Shown here one piece after another: positions 32,505 through 41,022 of a stretch of 64,000 bases of DNA (positions are counted from its first letter, which is position 1; each line of letters opens with the position of its first letter). The stretch lies in contig JAUXSF010000024.1 of assembly GCA_030679955.1 (NCBI GenBank), positions 1-64,000 on the forward strand, read 5' to 3'. Origin of the DNA: Chlamydiales bacterium (GTDB lineage Bacteria; Chlamydiota; Chlamydiia; Chlamydiales; JAJFMA01). A program made the translations under genes and the position numbers. The notes below the pieces were generated by a model. That model searched no databases. It saw only the letters and a program-made list of their open reading frames with translations, and was not told the DNA's origin.

Positions 32505-33350
32505 CTACTCTACGCGATCAGTAGCTTCTTTATGAGACTCTAAGCCTGGAGGTTTTGATGGATTTGGAAGGCCCCAACGAAACAGAAGTTCATCATATAC
32601 ACCACTTTCCATCACTTTTTTTAGCCCCGTATTGATATTGTCAACAAGCGCCATTCCACGCTCATTACGCACCGTTACCACATTTAGGGGTTTTGGGGTA
32701 ATAGGGCTAGAAGCAACTCTTAATTTACCTTGGAAAAGGCTTTGGGCAAAGATACTAGCCGGTAAGAAAGGAAGCAGTACCGCATCAACATTCCTGGTCC
32801 CCAAACGCTCCATCGCTTGTAAGTGATTATCGAACGTAATAACAAAAATTGAAGGATCTAGCGGAACTTCAAAATAGATTGAAGACCCCCGCAGCAGCCC
32901 CAAGATCTTACCTTTAACATCATCTAAAGTTTGGATTGTTGAATCGGAATTGACAACCAAAACCGGACCAAAATCATATACGGCGTCGCTAAAGACGTAA
33001 CGCTCGCCAGATATGTTGTTGGGGGGAAGTATTGTTGTAATAATACCATCAACGGCCCTTCGAGCTAATGATGGGTACATTGCATCCGCATTTTCGTCGA
33101 TGTAATCGAACTTGATAGCCTGCTGAGTTGCTATCTCATCAAGCAGCTCTTCTAAGAAAGCAAGCAGCTCATATTCTTTGCCTTGCGTATCTATCGGATA
33201 CCAATTGGGATCGCGCCCGATGCGAAAATAATCTGGACTGTCTTCCTGCGAGGAGTCCCTGCCACCCAGAAATAACCAAAGCAGCAGTACCAGCAACAGC
33301 AAAACGGTTGCAGAAATAAGAAGATAGAGGGGTCTTAAAAACCGCTTCAT
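32505..33350 (-). CDS. Amino-acid ABC transporter substrate-binding protein (SBP_bac_3), membrane-anchored
   Basis: A 281-residue protein with an N-terminal helix (about 9-29: LYLLISATVLLLLVLLLWLF), then a periplasmic class II binding fold: FRIGRDPNWYPIDTQGKE, DGIITTILPPNNISGERYVFSDAVY (hinge), DDVKGKILGLLRGSS and the last helix GVYDELLFRWGLP. The family (ArtJ/GlnH type) captures polar amino acids, and Chlamydia has an exported ArtJ. There is no lipobox, so it is probably anchored by the helix. No permease or ATPase is adjacent. The ATG at 33350 has a weak ribosome-binding site. Confidence 0.82.
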   Translation of the reverse strand: MKRFLRPLYLLISATVLLLLVLLLWLFLGGRDSSQEDSPDYFRIGRDPNWYPIDTQGKEYELLAFLEELLDEIATQQAIKFDYIDENADAMYPSLARRAVDGIITTILPPNNISGERYVFSDAVYDFGPVLVVNSDSTIQTLDDVKGKILGLLRGSSIYFEVPLDPSIFVITFDNHLQAMERLGTRNVDAVLLPFLPASIFAQSLFQGKLRVASSPITPKPLNVVTVRNERGMALVDNINTGLKKVMESGVYDELLFRWGLPNPSKPPGLESHKEATDRVE

Positions 33351-33460
33351 ATTGCAAATTCTATCATTAAACTCTTAATTTACCTAGTCTTTCGTCCCTG
33401 CTTGCAATGAATCGAGGTTTTGTATTTAGTAAAGAAATAATTGCGGCGGGAGGGTGTCTT

Positions 33461-34807
33461 ATGTTGTCTACCACAACAAGAACAGAAATAGTCGGCACAA
33501 CTACAATTCAACAGTCAACTCATGCTGCTGTTGATATGAAGTCGGTTACCTGCGTGATCCTCGGAGGCGGACAGGGAACCCGTCTATTCCCCTTAACTCA
33601 TGCTCGTAGTAAGCCCGCACTGCCCTTTGGCGGACGCTACCGCCTTATCGACGTTCCTTTGTCGAACGCGTTAAACTCAGGCTGCAGCAGAATTTTTGTC
33701 GTTACGCAGTTTCTATCGACTGTCCTCCACCGGCATATCTGCTCTACCTATCAACCACGTTTTGCAGGCAGATGCAACATCGAAATTCTGGCAGCAGAAC
33801 AAAAGCCCAATAATGAACAATGGTTTCTAGGTACTGCTGACAGCGTACGTAAAAGCTTAGAATACCTTCTAGAAAGCCCTGCAGAATACTTTTTGATCCT
33901 ATCAGGCGATCAGCTCTATCAAATGAACTATCAAGCCATGCTGGCTTTTGCTCAGGAAACTGATGCGGACTTAGTCATCGCTGCCTTGCCAGTAGATGTT
34001 ACAAGTGCACAGCGCATGGGCATCCTAAAGGTCGATAACAAATGTCAGATTACTGATTTTGTCGAAAAAACAAGCGATAAAGGCATATTAGAGCGTTTTC
34101 GATGCCCCACAAACCTACTAGAAAAGCTAGGTCACTCACAGACAGACCAACCGTTCTACCTTGGCTCAATGGGCATCTATATGTTCAAACGCCAAGCCTT
34201 GGTAAAACTGCTAAATGAAGATAGCCGTGAAGATTTTGGCAAACACCTAATCCCCACAAAAGTGGCGCAAGGGCGTACTGCAGCGTTTTTATTTGATGGC
34301 TATTGGGAAGATATTGGAACGATTGAGTCATTCTACAACGCTAATATGGCTCTCACGCGCCCTGAACCATTTTTCAGTTTCTATGATGAGGTAAATCCCC
34401 TCTATACTAACAGCCATTACCTACCCGCTCCAAAGATTTTCGATGCGCGCCTGGTGCATTCCGTCATCTGCGAAGGCTCGGTGATAGAAGCTAAAGAGAT
34501 CCGAAATAGTATCCTAGGACCCCGCGCAATCATTAAACATGGCAGCATCATCAGAGATTCATACCTTATGGGTAATGACTATTACACCTCGCCGGTATCA
34601 CGCAGTCCAATGCCTGATCACACCTACGTCGGCCGTAATTGCTTAATTCAAAACGCGATTATCGACAGCAATGTGTGCATTGGAGATAATGTGCAGCTTG
34701 TTAATACTGGTAAGCTTCAGCATTATGATGGCGATAAGATCTTCATCCGTGATGGGATCACTGTTGTGACCGCTGGAGCTCACCTGCCCGACAACTTTAC
34801 TCTCTAA
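33461..34807 (+). CDS. glgC: Glucose-1-phosphate adenylyltransferase
   Basis: A 448-residue ADP-glucose pyrophosphorylase, the committed step of bacterial glycogen synthesis. Motifs: nucleotide-binding GGGQGTRLFPLTHARSKPAL, RYRLIDVPLSN, QWFLGTADSVRK, ILSGDQLYQMNY, GYWEDIGTIESFYNANM, and a C-terminal left-handed beta helix (IRNSILGPRAIIKHG). The ATG at 33461 has GGGAGGG upstream; an in-frame ATG at 33407 would add 18 residues and lacks a site. It precedes a metallophosphoesterase by 23 bp, the same order as CT489-CT488 in C. trachomatis (remembered). Confidence 0.94.
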   Translation: MLSTTTRTEIVGTTTIQQSTHAAVDMKSVTCVILGGGQGTRLFPLTHARSKPALPFGGRYRLIDVPLSNALNSGCSRIFVVTQFLSTVLHRHICSTYQPRFAGRCNIEILAAEQKPNNEQWFLGTADSVRKSLEYLLESPAEYFLILSGDQLYQMNYQAMLAFAQETDADLVIAALPVDVTSAQRMGILKVDNKCQITDFVEKTSDKGILERFRCPTNLLEKLGHSQTDQPFYLGSMGIYMFKRQALVKLLNEDSREDFGKHLIPTKVAQGRTAAFLFDGYWEDIGTIESFYNANMALTRPEPFFSFYDEVNPLYTNSHYLPAPKIFDARLVHSVICEGSVIEAKEIRNSILGPRAIIKHGSIIRDSYLMGNDYYTSPVSRSPMPDHTYVGRNCLIQNAIIDSNVCIGDNVQLVNTGKLQHYDGDKIFIRDGITVVTAGAHLPDNFTL

Positions 34808-34830
34808 TTTTTTGCTCCTGGAGCACTCTC

Positions 34831-35583
34831 ATGACCATATGGGCTATAGCGGATCTACATTTGTCTTTTGGCGTCCCCAACAAAAAAATGGATATTTTTG
34901 GCCCCCGCTGGGTAAACCATCCCGAAAAGGTAAAGCAACATTGGCTCGAGAAGGTAACTGCAGATGATTTAGTTCTCATCGCTGGTGATATATCATGGGC
35001 GAAAAGACCTCAGGATGCCATTCCAGACCTTAACTGGATTCATGAATTACCAGGTACCAAAGTTATGATTCGCGGAAATCATGACTATTGGTGGGAATCG
35101 TTAAAAAAACTCAATGAGATTACCCCTCCGTCCATTCATGTAATTCAAAATAACGCATTTGATTGGAACGATGTAAGCGTTGCCGGTTGTCGCATGTGGG
35201 ATACCTCGGAATATAATTTCGATGAAAAGGTCGAATACTACGAGGTTCCAAAAGGACTTGTTACTCGGCCCTTTGTCGAAACAGACTGGCAAGAGGCAGA
35301 AAAAATCTTCGAGCGTGAACTGTTGCGCCTGGAGATGAGTCTTAAATGCCTAAATCCAAAGGCACGTCTACGTGTCGTGATGACACACTACCCGCCAATT
35401 GGGCCCGATCTTAAGCCCTCTAGAATATCGAAACTGCTAGCGCAGTATAAAGTCGACTACTGCATCTTCGGGCATCTGCACAGCGTAAAAGAAAATAGTC
35501 TTCCCTTCGGTACTGCTGATGGAGTGAAGTACATCTTCACTGCCTGCGACTACCTAGATTGCAATCCCGTTAAGGTTGAGTAA
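34831..35583 (+). CDS. Calcineurin-like metallophosphoesterase
   Basis: A 250-residue cytoplasmic phosphoesterase with the full dinuclear-metal motif set: ADLHLS (D8, H10), AGDISWAK, IRGNHDYWW, MTHYPPIG and FGHLHS. The substrate is unknown. The ATG at 34831 has CTGGAG seven bases upstream. It probably shares a transcript with glgC, and this pairing is kept across Chlamydiales as far as I recall. That hints at a role linked to sugar-nucleotide metabolism, but simple conserved neighbourhood is equally possible. Confidence 0.87.
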   Translation: MTIWAIADLHLSFGVPNKKMDIFGPRWVNHPEKVKQHWLEKVTADDLVLIAGDISWAKRPQDAIPDLNWIHELPGTKVMIRGNHDYWWESLKKLNEITPPSIHVIQNNAFDWNDVSVAGCRMWDTSEYNFDEKVEYYEVPKGLVTRPFVETDWQEAEKIFERELLRLEMSLKCLNPKARLRVVMTHYPPIGPDLKPSRISKLLAQYKVDYCIFGHLHSVKENSLPFGTADGVKYIFTACDYLDCNPVKVE

Positions 35584-35588
35584 GAGAA

Positions 35589-35655
35589 GAATTTAACGCA
35601 AGGCGCCAAGACGCAAAGAGCTGCTCTTCCTATTAGCGTCTCTGCGTCTAAAACA
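35589..35655. repeat. Dispersed CGCAGAG-type repeat, copy 2
   Basis: AATTTAACGCAAGGCGCCAA, followed by GACGCAAAGAG, is succeeded by an inverted partner ATTAGCGTCTCTGCGTCTAA, so the unit can fold back. It lies between the convergent phosphoesterase and FKBP-type genes and could also act as a terminator. Confidence 0.45.
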
Positions 35656-35663
35656 GAGATCTC

Positions 35664-37412
35664 CTAGGTGTGGAGACGAGGGCTAAAATAGATACCCCAA
35701 TGAATTAGATTTACGATATCTCGCTGGTCCTCGGTCAACATTGGGGATTTTATGTCCCTAGTTTCATGATAAGACTCGAGGTGCTTTTTAATTCGGTCCA
35801 AATCCAATTTATCATTTTTTTTCAAATAGCGAGCAAGATCAACAGCTCGTTCAATAACAGCCTTCTTATAATCGTCCTCCACCTTCCTTAAATGGTCATT
35901 GCTTTTTATGAAATCCAAATCAAGCTGACTCATATTGGGGTCAAATTCTCTATTATCGTGTATCTGATGTAGCTGAACAACTGCCCTTAAGAATATGCAT
36001 TTATCTAAAGAGGTGTTGAATCCATAGGCCAGAGAGGGATGAATATAGATTTCTCTCGTTTCACCGATCTGCATACCTATAATTCCTGCAGCAAATCCAG
36101 GGATGGTGTTTTTTAAATTAAGCATGACATTCTTTTCTGTTGCTAGACAGAGATCGTTAGGGGAGAAAATACTGTAACTTAGAGAAAGATTGGAGCCATT
36201 ACATTTGGGTTCCCCATTGCCATTTTTCGTGATTCGATAGCAAAGTTTAGACGGAATCAATGAGTTAAAGCTTGAATTTAGAGCCAATTTTTCAAAAAGT
36301 AGGTCGGCTTCTTTTAAGTTGGCGCGAGCTTCAAGAAATGTTCTTCTATAATCAGGAAATCTGGCTAGTCGATCCCTCTGTCCCTTGTATTCGAGGGTTT
36401 CCATGCCTGCTAAAAAGTAAGAAAAATAGTCAGCGTCATATTCTCGTGCTACCTCCCAAATAGCACGGGCCACCAATTCATTAACGTCACTGAGCATAGC
36501 AACATCAGCGCCTTTACCGGAGGTGTAATTTTTTTTCCCAAATTTCAGAAGTACCTTTTCTAGGGAAAGAGGTGACAAAAATGATGTATGGATTAGATCT
36601 TGACTGGCTTCCAGCTCAGAGATGATTTTTTGAGAGTTTTTTGAATCCTTTATCCAGCCAAAGATAAATTGCGGTGACTTTGTAATAAGCTTCGGCGAAG
36701 AAGTTGTCGTTAGTCTTTCAAGTGCGTTCATTTCGTCTAAAACTGACTTAAAACCGAAAGCAGGGGAAAATGGCAAATACTCTTGACTGGATTTCAGCTG
36801 CATAATTGCGTTTGGTAAAAAAGGAGGGACATCTTCATCCATAGCTTCCTGGATATTTTCCATACGACTAATGTACAAAGCATTTTGTTTGCCATAGCCC
36901 AGAATTATTCCTATTAGTACTTTGTCACCCTTTAAAAGAGAATATAATGTCTGGCGATTTGACAGTAAGGCATCTAAAAGAGTTTGAGAGGACACTGTCG
37001 GACCCAATACATATTGAAATAGTGACAAGTTTTCATTCACCACTTGGTGAAAAAGAGGTATATTGATCACCATTAGATGAATGTATCTAGGTATCTGGGG
37101 ATCTTCATTTTCGCAAATGTGTATGATAGTGTCGGAGGGCGAATCTACTAGCTCTTTCCATATACGAGCCCCAGCTCTAAAAGCCGTTGATTGTTTATGT
37201 ACTTCGGAATTAACAGGTAAAGGATCCCGAGAGAAGTAGGCTTCCCCACATACAGGCTTTTGATTAAGAATCACATAACCAGCCTCAGTGTCTTTTAAAA
37301 GGGTCTCAACAAATACCGTTAGCGCTGCCTCTTGCTCTAAAGAAAGATCATTTATTTGTCCAAAGCAAGCACCGCTAATGATCAGGAAACATATAAATAA
37401 ATAGCGACACAT
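35664..37412 (-). CDS. Exported protein with C-terminal FKBP-type peptidyl-prolyl isomerase domain
   Basis: A 582-residue protein with a signal peptide (MCRYLFICFLIISGACFGQ); Cys16 could be lipidated, but the lipobox is poor. Residues 20-390 form a mostly helical region of unknown type. At about 405-505 lies an FKBP domain: LSYSIFSPNDLCLATE, then MLNLKNTIPGFAAGIIGMQ, IGETREIYIHPSLAYGFN and CIFLRAVVQLHQI. The IPGF...G..GM..GE.R..YIHP...YG core of Mip/FkpA-type enzymes is intact, although the N-terminal strand is divergent. A charged C-terminal tail follows. Mip-like FKBPs assist folding outside the inner membrane and promote infection in Legionella and Chlamydia (established); the long N-terminus here is new to me. 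Confidence 0.75.
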   Translation of the reverse strand: MCRYLFICFLIISGACFGQINDLSLEQEAALTVFVETLLKDTEAGYVILNQKPVCGEAYFSRDPLPVNSEVHKQSTAFRAGARIWKELVDSPSDTIIHICENEDPQIPRYIHLMVINIPLFHQVVNENLSLFQYVLGPTVSSQTLLDALLSNRQTLYSLLKGDKVLIGIILGYGKQNALYISRMENIQEAMDEDVPPFLPNAIMQLKSSQEYLPFSPAFGFKSVLDEMNALERLTTTSSPKLITKSPQFIFGWIKDSKNSQKIISELEASQDLIHTSFLSPLSLEKVLLKFGKKNYTSGKGADVAMLSDVNELVARAIWEVAREYDADYFSYFLAGMETLEYKGQRDRLARFPDYRRTFLEARANLKEADLLFEKLALNSSFNSLIPSKLCYRITKNGNGEPKCNGSNLSLSYSIFSPNDLCLATEKNVMLNLKNTIPGFAAGIIGMQIGETREIYIHPSLAYGFNTSLDKCIFLRAVVQLHQIHDNREFDPNMSQLDLDFIKSNDHLRKVEDDYKKAVIERAVDLARYLKKNDKLDLDRIKKHLESYHETRDIKSPMLTEDQRDIVNLIHWGIYFSPRLHT

Positions 37413-37482
37413 GATTCAACCGACTGATAATTTAATTAAACCCCACTTTACCAAATCTATAAATTAACGTTTGAAACAATTT

Positions 37483-37851
37483 TTAAGGCCAAGCCATACA
37501 TCTACAATGTTCCGGGCAATCTCTTACCACGCAACCCCAACAGTATTGACACCATACTTTATGTCCAAAACGGCACCGATCAGTAATCCTATCCATCTCT
37601 AAGTCTTCAACGAGACAATAAATTCCGTTTTCATCCCAAGCAATTTTTCCGGTAGAAGTCCGCTGTCCATTCACAAAGATAAAGATGCCATCATTAGTGA
37701 TCAGCAGTTGAGTAGGGTCAAGATAAATTCGATTATCGACAATCTTGTACTCCATAGCAATCATTGCAAGCGTGTTATCGTGATCGCACGCTTGGGAAAG
37801 AGCAGGATAGAAGAACATATTAAGCAAATAGAGGAGAAGGACCAGTTTCAT
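37483..37851 (-). CDS. Small exported cysteine-rich protein
   Basis: A 122-residue protein with a signal peptide (MKLVLLLYLLNMFFYPALSQ, then A) and a mature domain ending in a tight cluster of cysteines (KVWCQYCWGCVVRDCPEHC, then RCM). Nine cysteines lie in the mature part, most in the last 40 residues. It is probably disulfide-bonded in the envelope, in keeping with the Cys-rich envelope chemistry of chlamydiae (inference). No family is recognised. The ATG at 37851 has AAGG seven bases upstream; a longer frame from 37944 lacks a site. Confidence 0.65.
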   Translation of the reverse strand: MKLVLLLYLLNMFFYPALSQACDHDNTLAMIAMEYKIVDNRIYLDPTQLLITNDGIFIFVNGQRTSTGKIAWDENGIYCLVEDLEMDRITDRCRFGHKVWCQYCWGCVVRDCPEHCRCMAWP

Positions 37852-38118
37852 AGTTAAGCCTTGCAAATAGAATAGATGAGTGGCTAGGTTATGAAAAACT
37901 ATCCTTTCTAGCAAGAAAAAACTAAGTAATTCCTTTATCCCCACTTCCGGTAACGGCCCCTTTAATTTGGATCCATACGCAAATCATCGGATTAAACGAG
38001 CGTAAATAGTAAGATAGCGTAGAGCTCGGTTTTGGCAGTCCAATTTCCAGTTCGGCGCCGAGAGGAAAAGATGAAAGTCACCGCTCAACAGTCATATCCG
38101 TAGAACGAGGAATTTATT

Positions 38119-38607
38119 ATGCACAAAGACTACATCATGAGAATGATCGAACAATTTGTTCAAGCTCTGGTGGCAATTGTCACGGCAAGAAAAGCCGAAA
38201 ATTACGAACAGGCTTTTCATCAGATTCAAAATGCCAGTCTACGTTTTTTAAAGGCAGATATAGCAGCGCTTTTAAATAAGACTCCAGATGAACTTGTAGA
38301 GTACTTTACCGTTGGATCAACATGCGATTCGGAACAAAGTGTTATCTGTGCAGATTTAATATATGAAACAGCTCTAATCTGCGAATCTACTCAAAGTGAC
38401 AATGCATCTATTCATTTCAAAATGCTATCCTTAAATTTATATTTGAATGCAATCCCACTAGACAAGCAATTTCAGACTCCGTTCTACATGGAAAGAGTAA
38501 ACAATTTAGTTAAAGATCTACAAAGTAAGACGATTCCAAAGAATATGGAAAATAGAGTGCTTGCTTTTCGAAATTATTTTAGTGACCCCTCATTCCCCAC
38601 GAATTGA
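38119..38607 (+). CDS. DUF6483-like cytoplasmic protein
   Basis: A 162-residue helical protein. Its start (MHKDYIMRMIEQFVQALVAI, then VTARKAENYEQAFHQIQNA) matches the pattern I remember for DUF6483 proteins, whose function is unknown. No membrane segment is seen. The ATG at 38119 has GAGG eight bases upstream. It stands alone: the 267 bp before it (37852-38118) show no gene, and the reductase gene converges from the other side. Confidence 0.65.
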   Translation: MHKDYIMRMIEQFVQALVAIVTARKAENYEQAFHQIQNASLRFLKADIAALLNKTPDELVEYFTVGSTCDSEQSVICADLIYETALICESTQSDNASIHFKMLSLNLYLNAIPLDKQFQTPFYMERVNNLVKDLQSKTIPKNMENRVLAFRNYFSDPSFPTN

Positions 38608-38610
38608 TAC

Positions 38611-38650
38611 CCCTTTGCTTCTTAGCGCCTCTGCGTTTTTGCGTTAAAAA
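38611..38650. repeat. Dispersed CGCAGAG-type repeat, copy 3 (inverted)
   Basis: On the minus strand this reads TTTTTAACGCAAAAACGCAG, then AGGCGCTAAGAAGCAAAGGG, matching the copies at 29367 and 35589 in the TTTAACGCA start and the CGCAGAGGC unit. It directly follows the DUF6483-like gene. Confidence 0.45.
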
Positions 38651-38655
38651 ATGCA

Positions 38656-38687
38656 GAAAAAAAGACCTAGGACAGGAGTCCTAGGCC
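38656..38687 (-). terminator. Rho-independent terminator of the ribonucleotide reductase gene
   Basis: On the minus strand, GCCTAGGAC-TCCT-GTCCTAGGT (8-bp perfect stem, extendable) is followed by a run of seven to eight T residues. It lies 20-50 bp after the reductase stop codon. Confidence 0.85.
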
Positions 38688-38706
38688 GGGAGAGTGAAAA
38701 CTTAAA

Positions 38707-40731
38707 TTAACGAATAGGGCAAGCGCCAGTTGCACAAGAAGGATCTTCGATAAGATCATCACGCATTTCAATACCATCGTAGTTGATAGGACGTAGACGA
38801 GCGATATACTCATCATAAGCGTCTTTCGTTACGACTTCTTGCGGCAAGAAGGCATATCCTAAATCTTCAGCATTCTTAGTTGGATCATTACGGAACAAGA
38901 ATGAAGCTCCAACATAGTTATCCCAATGCTCGTCAAACCACTCGATGATGTCTGGGATTTCAGACGGATCATACGAAATAGTGACGGAGACGTTTTGCTC
39001 ACACCAGGTTTCCATGAACATACGGTAACGCTCTAGCTGCGTCACTGCAGTTTCTAGGTTAACCTCAACTTCCTCTACCTTGCCGTCTTTACGGGTAACC
39101 GTAGTGCGGGAGAAGGGGACATTTTCATACTTAACGGGGAATTTAACGATGACCGACTCAGATTCGTAAGGCTTAGCAATAACAGTATAGCCAGCCTCTT
39201 CAAATCGCTGCACAAGCGGATCGTGCTTAGAGAAGGTGATGTTATTGAAAATGTATTTGCCCAACGGGACATGGATACCTTCCGGCACTTCGCCCCAAAC
39301 ATCTGTTCCCATGATTTTGCTTAAGGTGCCACTTGGCTTGATACAGGTGACGTTCTTTGGCAATGGGGAGTTAAGTTCATGTGCCATGCTATACGCCGCG
39401 CTAACGGTGATATTACGCATGCGCTTGAGGTCATAACGCGTAAGGTCCTGACGAGCAGCCAAACCAGTAAGACCAACGCCGCAAAGGTGCAGGAATTCGT
39501 TGTTAAGGTGCCAAGCTTCTTGCAGAATCTCGTCACGCAGATGAACCAATGTTTGGCGATAGTTCATGCGCCCGGCAAGGTAAAGGGCTCTTTCAAGACC
39601 CACTTTGTCGCCGCGGAAGGCAAGAACGTTAACTTCAGTCAAGTTACAGAAACTCTTGTTACCTAACAAAATTTCAACGCATGGGTTGCAGCCTTTAAAC
39701 CATGGCGCGCGACGCTCAGCTTCTGTCGCGTTAACGAACCCTGGCTCCGAGCCCCCGGAATCAAGCATTAACTGGAACAGTTTCTCCAACTCTGCTTTGG
39801 AAGGCTTGTGGCGGAAGAGAAGGCTGTTGTTAGATTGCTGGCGGTGTGCGTTATCATGTAGCCACCACTCTTTCTTAGCTGTTGCAAAATCTTCCCACTC
39901 TGGCTGGCCGTATTCGAATAGGGCAATCTGTGCCGAGCGACGAGAGGAAAGGATAGTACCGAGCCAGTTAACGATATCTAAGATATCCATACGTGTTAAA
40001 AGCTGGTCTGCGCGATTCGACAGTACCTGTGCAATCGCCTTAAAGGCTTTTGCGATTTGTTCATCACCGCTGCTGATCCAACCATAACCCTTAAGGCGTG
40101 CACCAGCTGGGCGGATTTCAGAGAAGTCTAAAATCAACTTTTTAGCTGGGAATTTACCAGCAACTAATTTACCCACAGCCTTGGCCCAAGCGATGGCGGA
40201 GTCACCTACCCTGATTGTCCAAGTTTTAGTTTCATTGTCATAGGTTTCAAGGTTGGTCTCGATGCCACCCTTGCCAGAGCGATTGGAGCGGATAACAACA
40301 ATTTCAGTAAGAGGGCGACGGAAACCATTCAAGGTGCCTGTAACAGGCTTGAAACCTACGCCACAACCTTGTAGGAGAAGCCACAAAGCATCTACAACGT
40401 CATAAACTGTTTCAACATGAGTAAACGCGCAGTTAAACATGCAGGATTCGCGTTTTTGGCTAAGCTCTGTACCGCCAAGCCAAAGAGTACGGCCTGCTGT
40501 TGCGATACGGCGATTGAGGACAAGTTGACGTACCTCTTCCAGCTCGTGCATTTCGCGTTCATTTAGCTCTCTGCTCAACGAGCGCTCCCAAAGCCAACGC
40601 TGGTGGTTGATCACACGATCAACAACCTGCTCCCAGCTTTCCAAAAGGGTTTCACCCTCTCTGACTGGTCGGTGGTAGGTTCGCAGTGCTGTCGCATTTG
40701 CTCTTGAAGTAGGTTTGGTCATGGACGTCAT
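38707..40731 (-). CDS. nrdJ: Adenosylcobalamin-dependent ribonucleoside-triphosphate reductase (class II)
   Basis: A 674-residue monomeric reductase of the Lactobacillus RTPR type, which makes dNTPs with coenzyme B12 as radical generator. Recognisable parts: RRIATAGRTLWLGGTE, the first redox Cys in KRESCMFNCAF, the radical Cys in KGCNPCVEILLGN, its partner in KSFCNLTEVN, the phosphate-loop region KPSGTLSKIMG, and the C-terminal shuttle cysteines DPSCATGACPIR. The start is uncertain: ATG at 40731 or 40722, neither with a good Shine-Dalgarno; upstream codons to 40821 do not resemble the family. No cobalamin riboswitch is seen in 40732-41022. Chlamydia itself uses class Ia NrdAB, so this is an unusual enzyme for the order. 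Confidence 0.88.
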   Translation of the reverse strand: MTSMTKPTSRANATALRTYHRPVREGETLLESWEQVVDRVINHQRWLWERSLSRELNEREMHELEEVRQLVLNRRIATAGRTLWLGGTELSQKRESCMFNCAFTHVETVYDVVDALWLLLQGCGVGFKPVTGTLNGFRRPLTEIVVIRSNRSGKGGIETNLETYDNETKTWTIRVGDSAIAWAKAVGKLVAGKFPAKKLILDFSEIRPAGARLKGYGWISSGDEQIAKAFKAIAQVLSNRADQLLTRMDILDIVNWLGTILSSRRSAQIALFEYGQPEWEDFATAKKEWWLHDNAHRQQSNNSLLFRHKPSKAELEKLFQLMLDSGGSEPGFVNATEAERRAPWFKGCNPCVEILLGNKSFCNLTEVNVLAFRGDKVGLERALYLAGRMNYRQTLVHLRDEILQEAWHLNNEFLHLCGVGLTGLAARQDLTRYDLKRMRNITVSAAYSMAHELNSPLPKNVTCIKPSGTLSKIMGTDVWGEVPEGIHVPLGKYIFNNITFSKHDPLVQRFEEAGYTVIAKPYESESVIVKFPVKYENVPFSRTTVTRKDGKVEEVEVNLETAVTQLERYRMFMETWCEQNVSVTISYDPSEIPDIIEWFDEHWDNYVGASFLFRNDPTKNAEDLGYAFLPQEVVTKDAYDEYIARLRPINYDGIEMRDDLIEDPSCATGACPIR

Positions 40732-41022
40732 CCCATTGTCTGAAATTATTAAGGAAGAGGAGCTAGCGGAAGGGTTTGTGCACCACAACAGGTTGTAGCA
40801 TTCCGCTCTTATCCCTACCACCCGTTGTATTTTTCATGCATGGATATCCCATTTTTCGAGGTATAAAGTCAACAACGACGATGCTTTGATCCACAAAAAA
40901 AATGGCCCGATATTCATTGTAAACGATTTACCGCTTACCCCGAAAAGTCGTCACGATTGATAAAGAAATCGATAGCGAAGCTCGCATTTCAACACGGAAA
41001 TAAATATCCCAGACGCGTTGTC

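Noticed and set aside
40732-41022. Cobalamin riboswitch upstream of the B12-dependent reductase
   Set aside because: None of the conserved riboswitch core segments (B12-box-like AGYCAGGAGACCTGCC) is visible on the minus strand.
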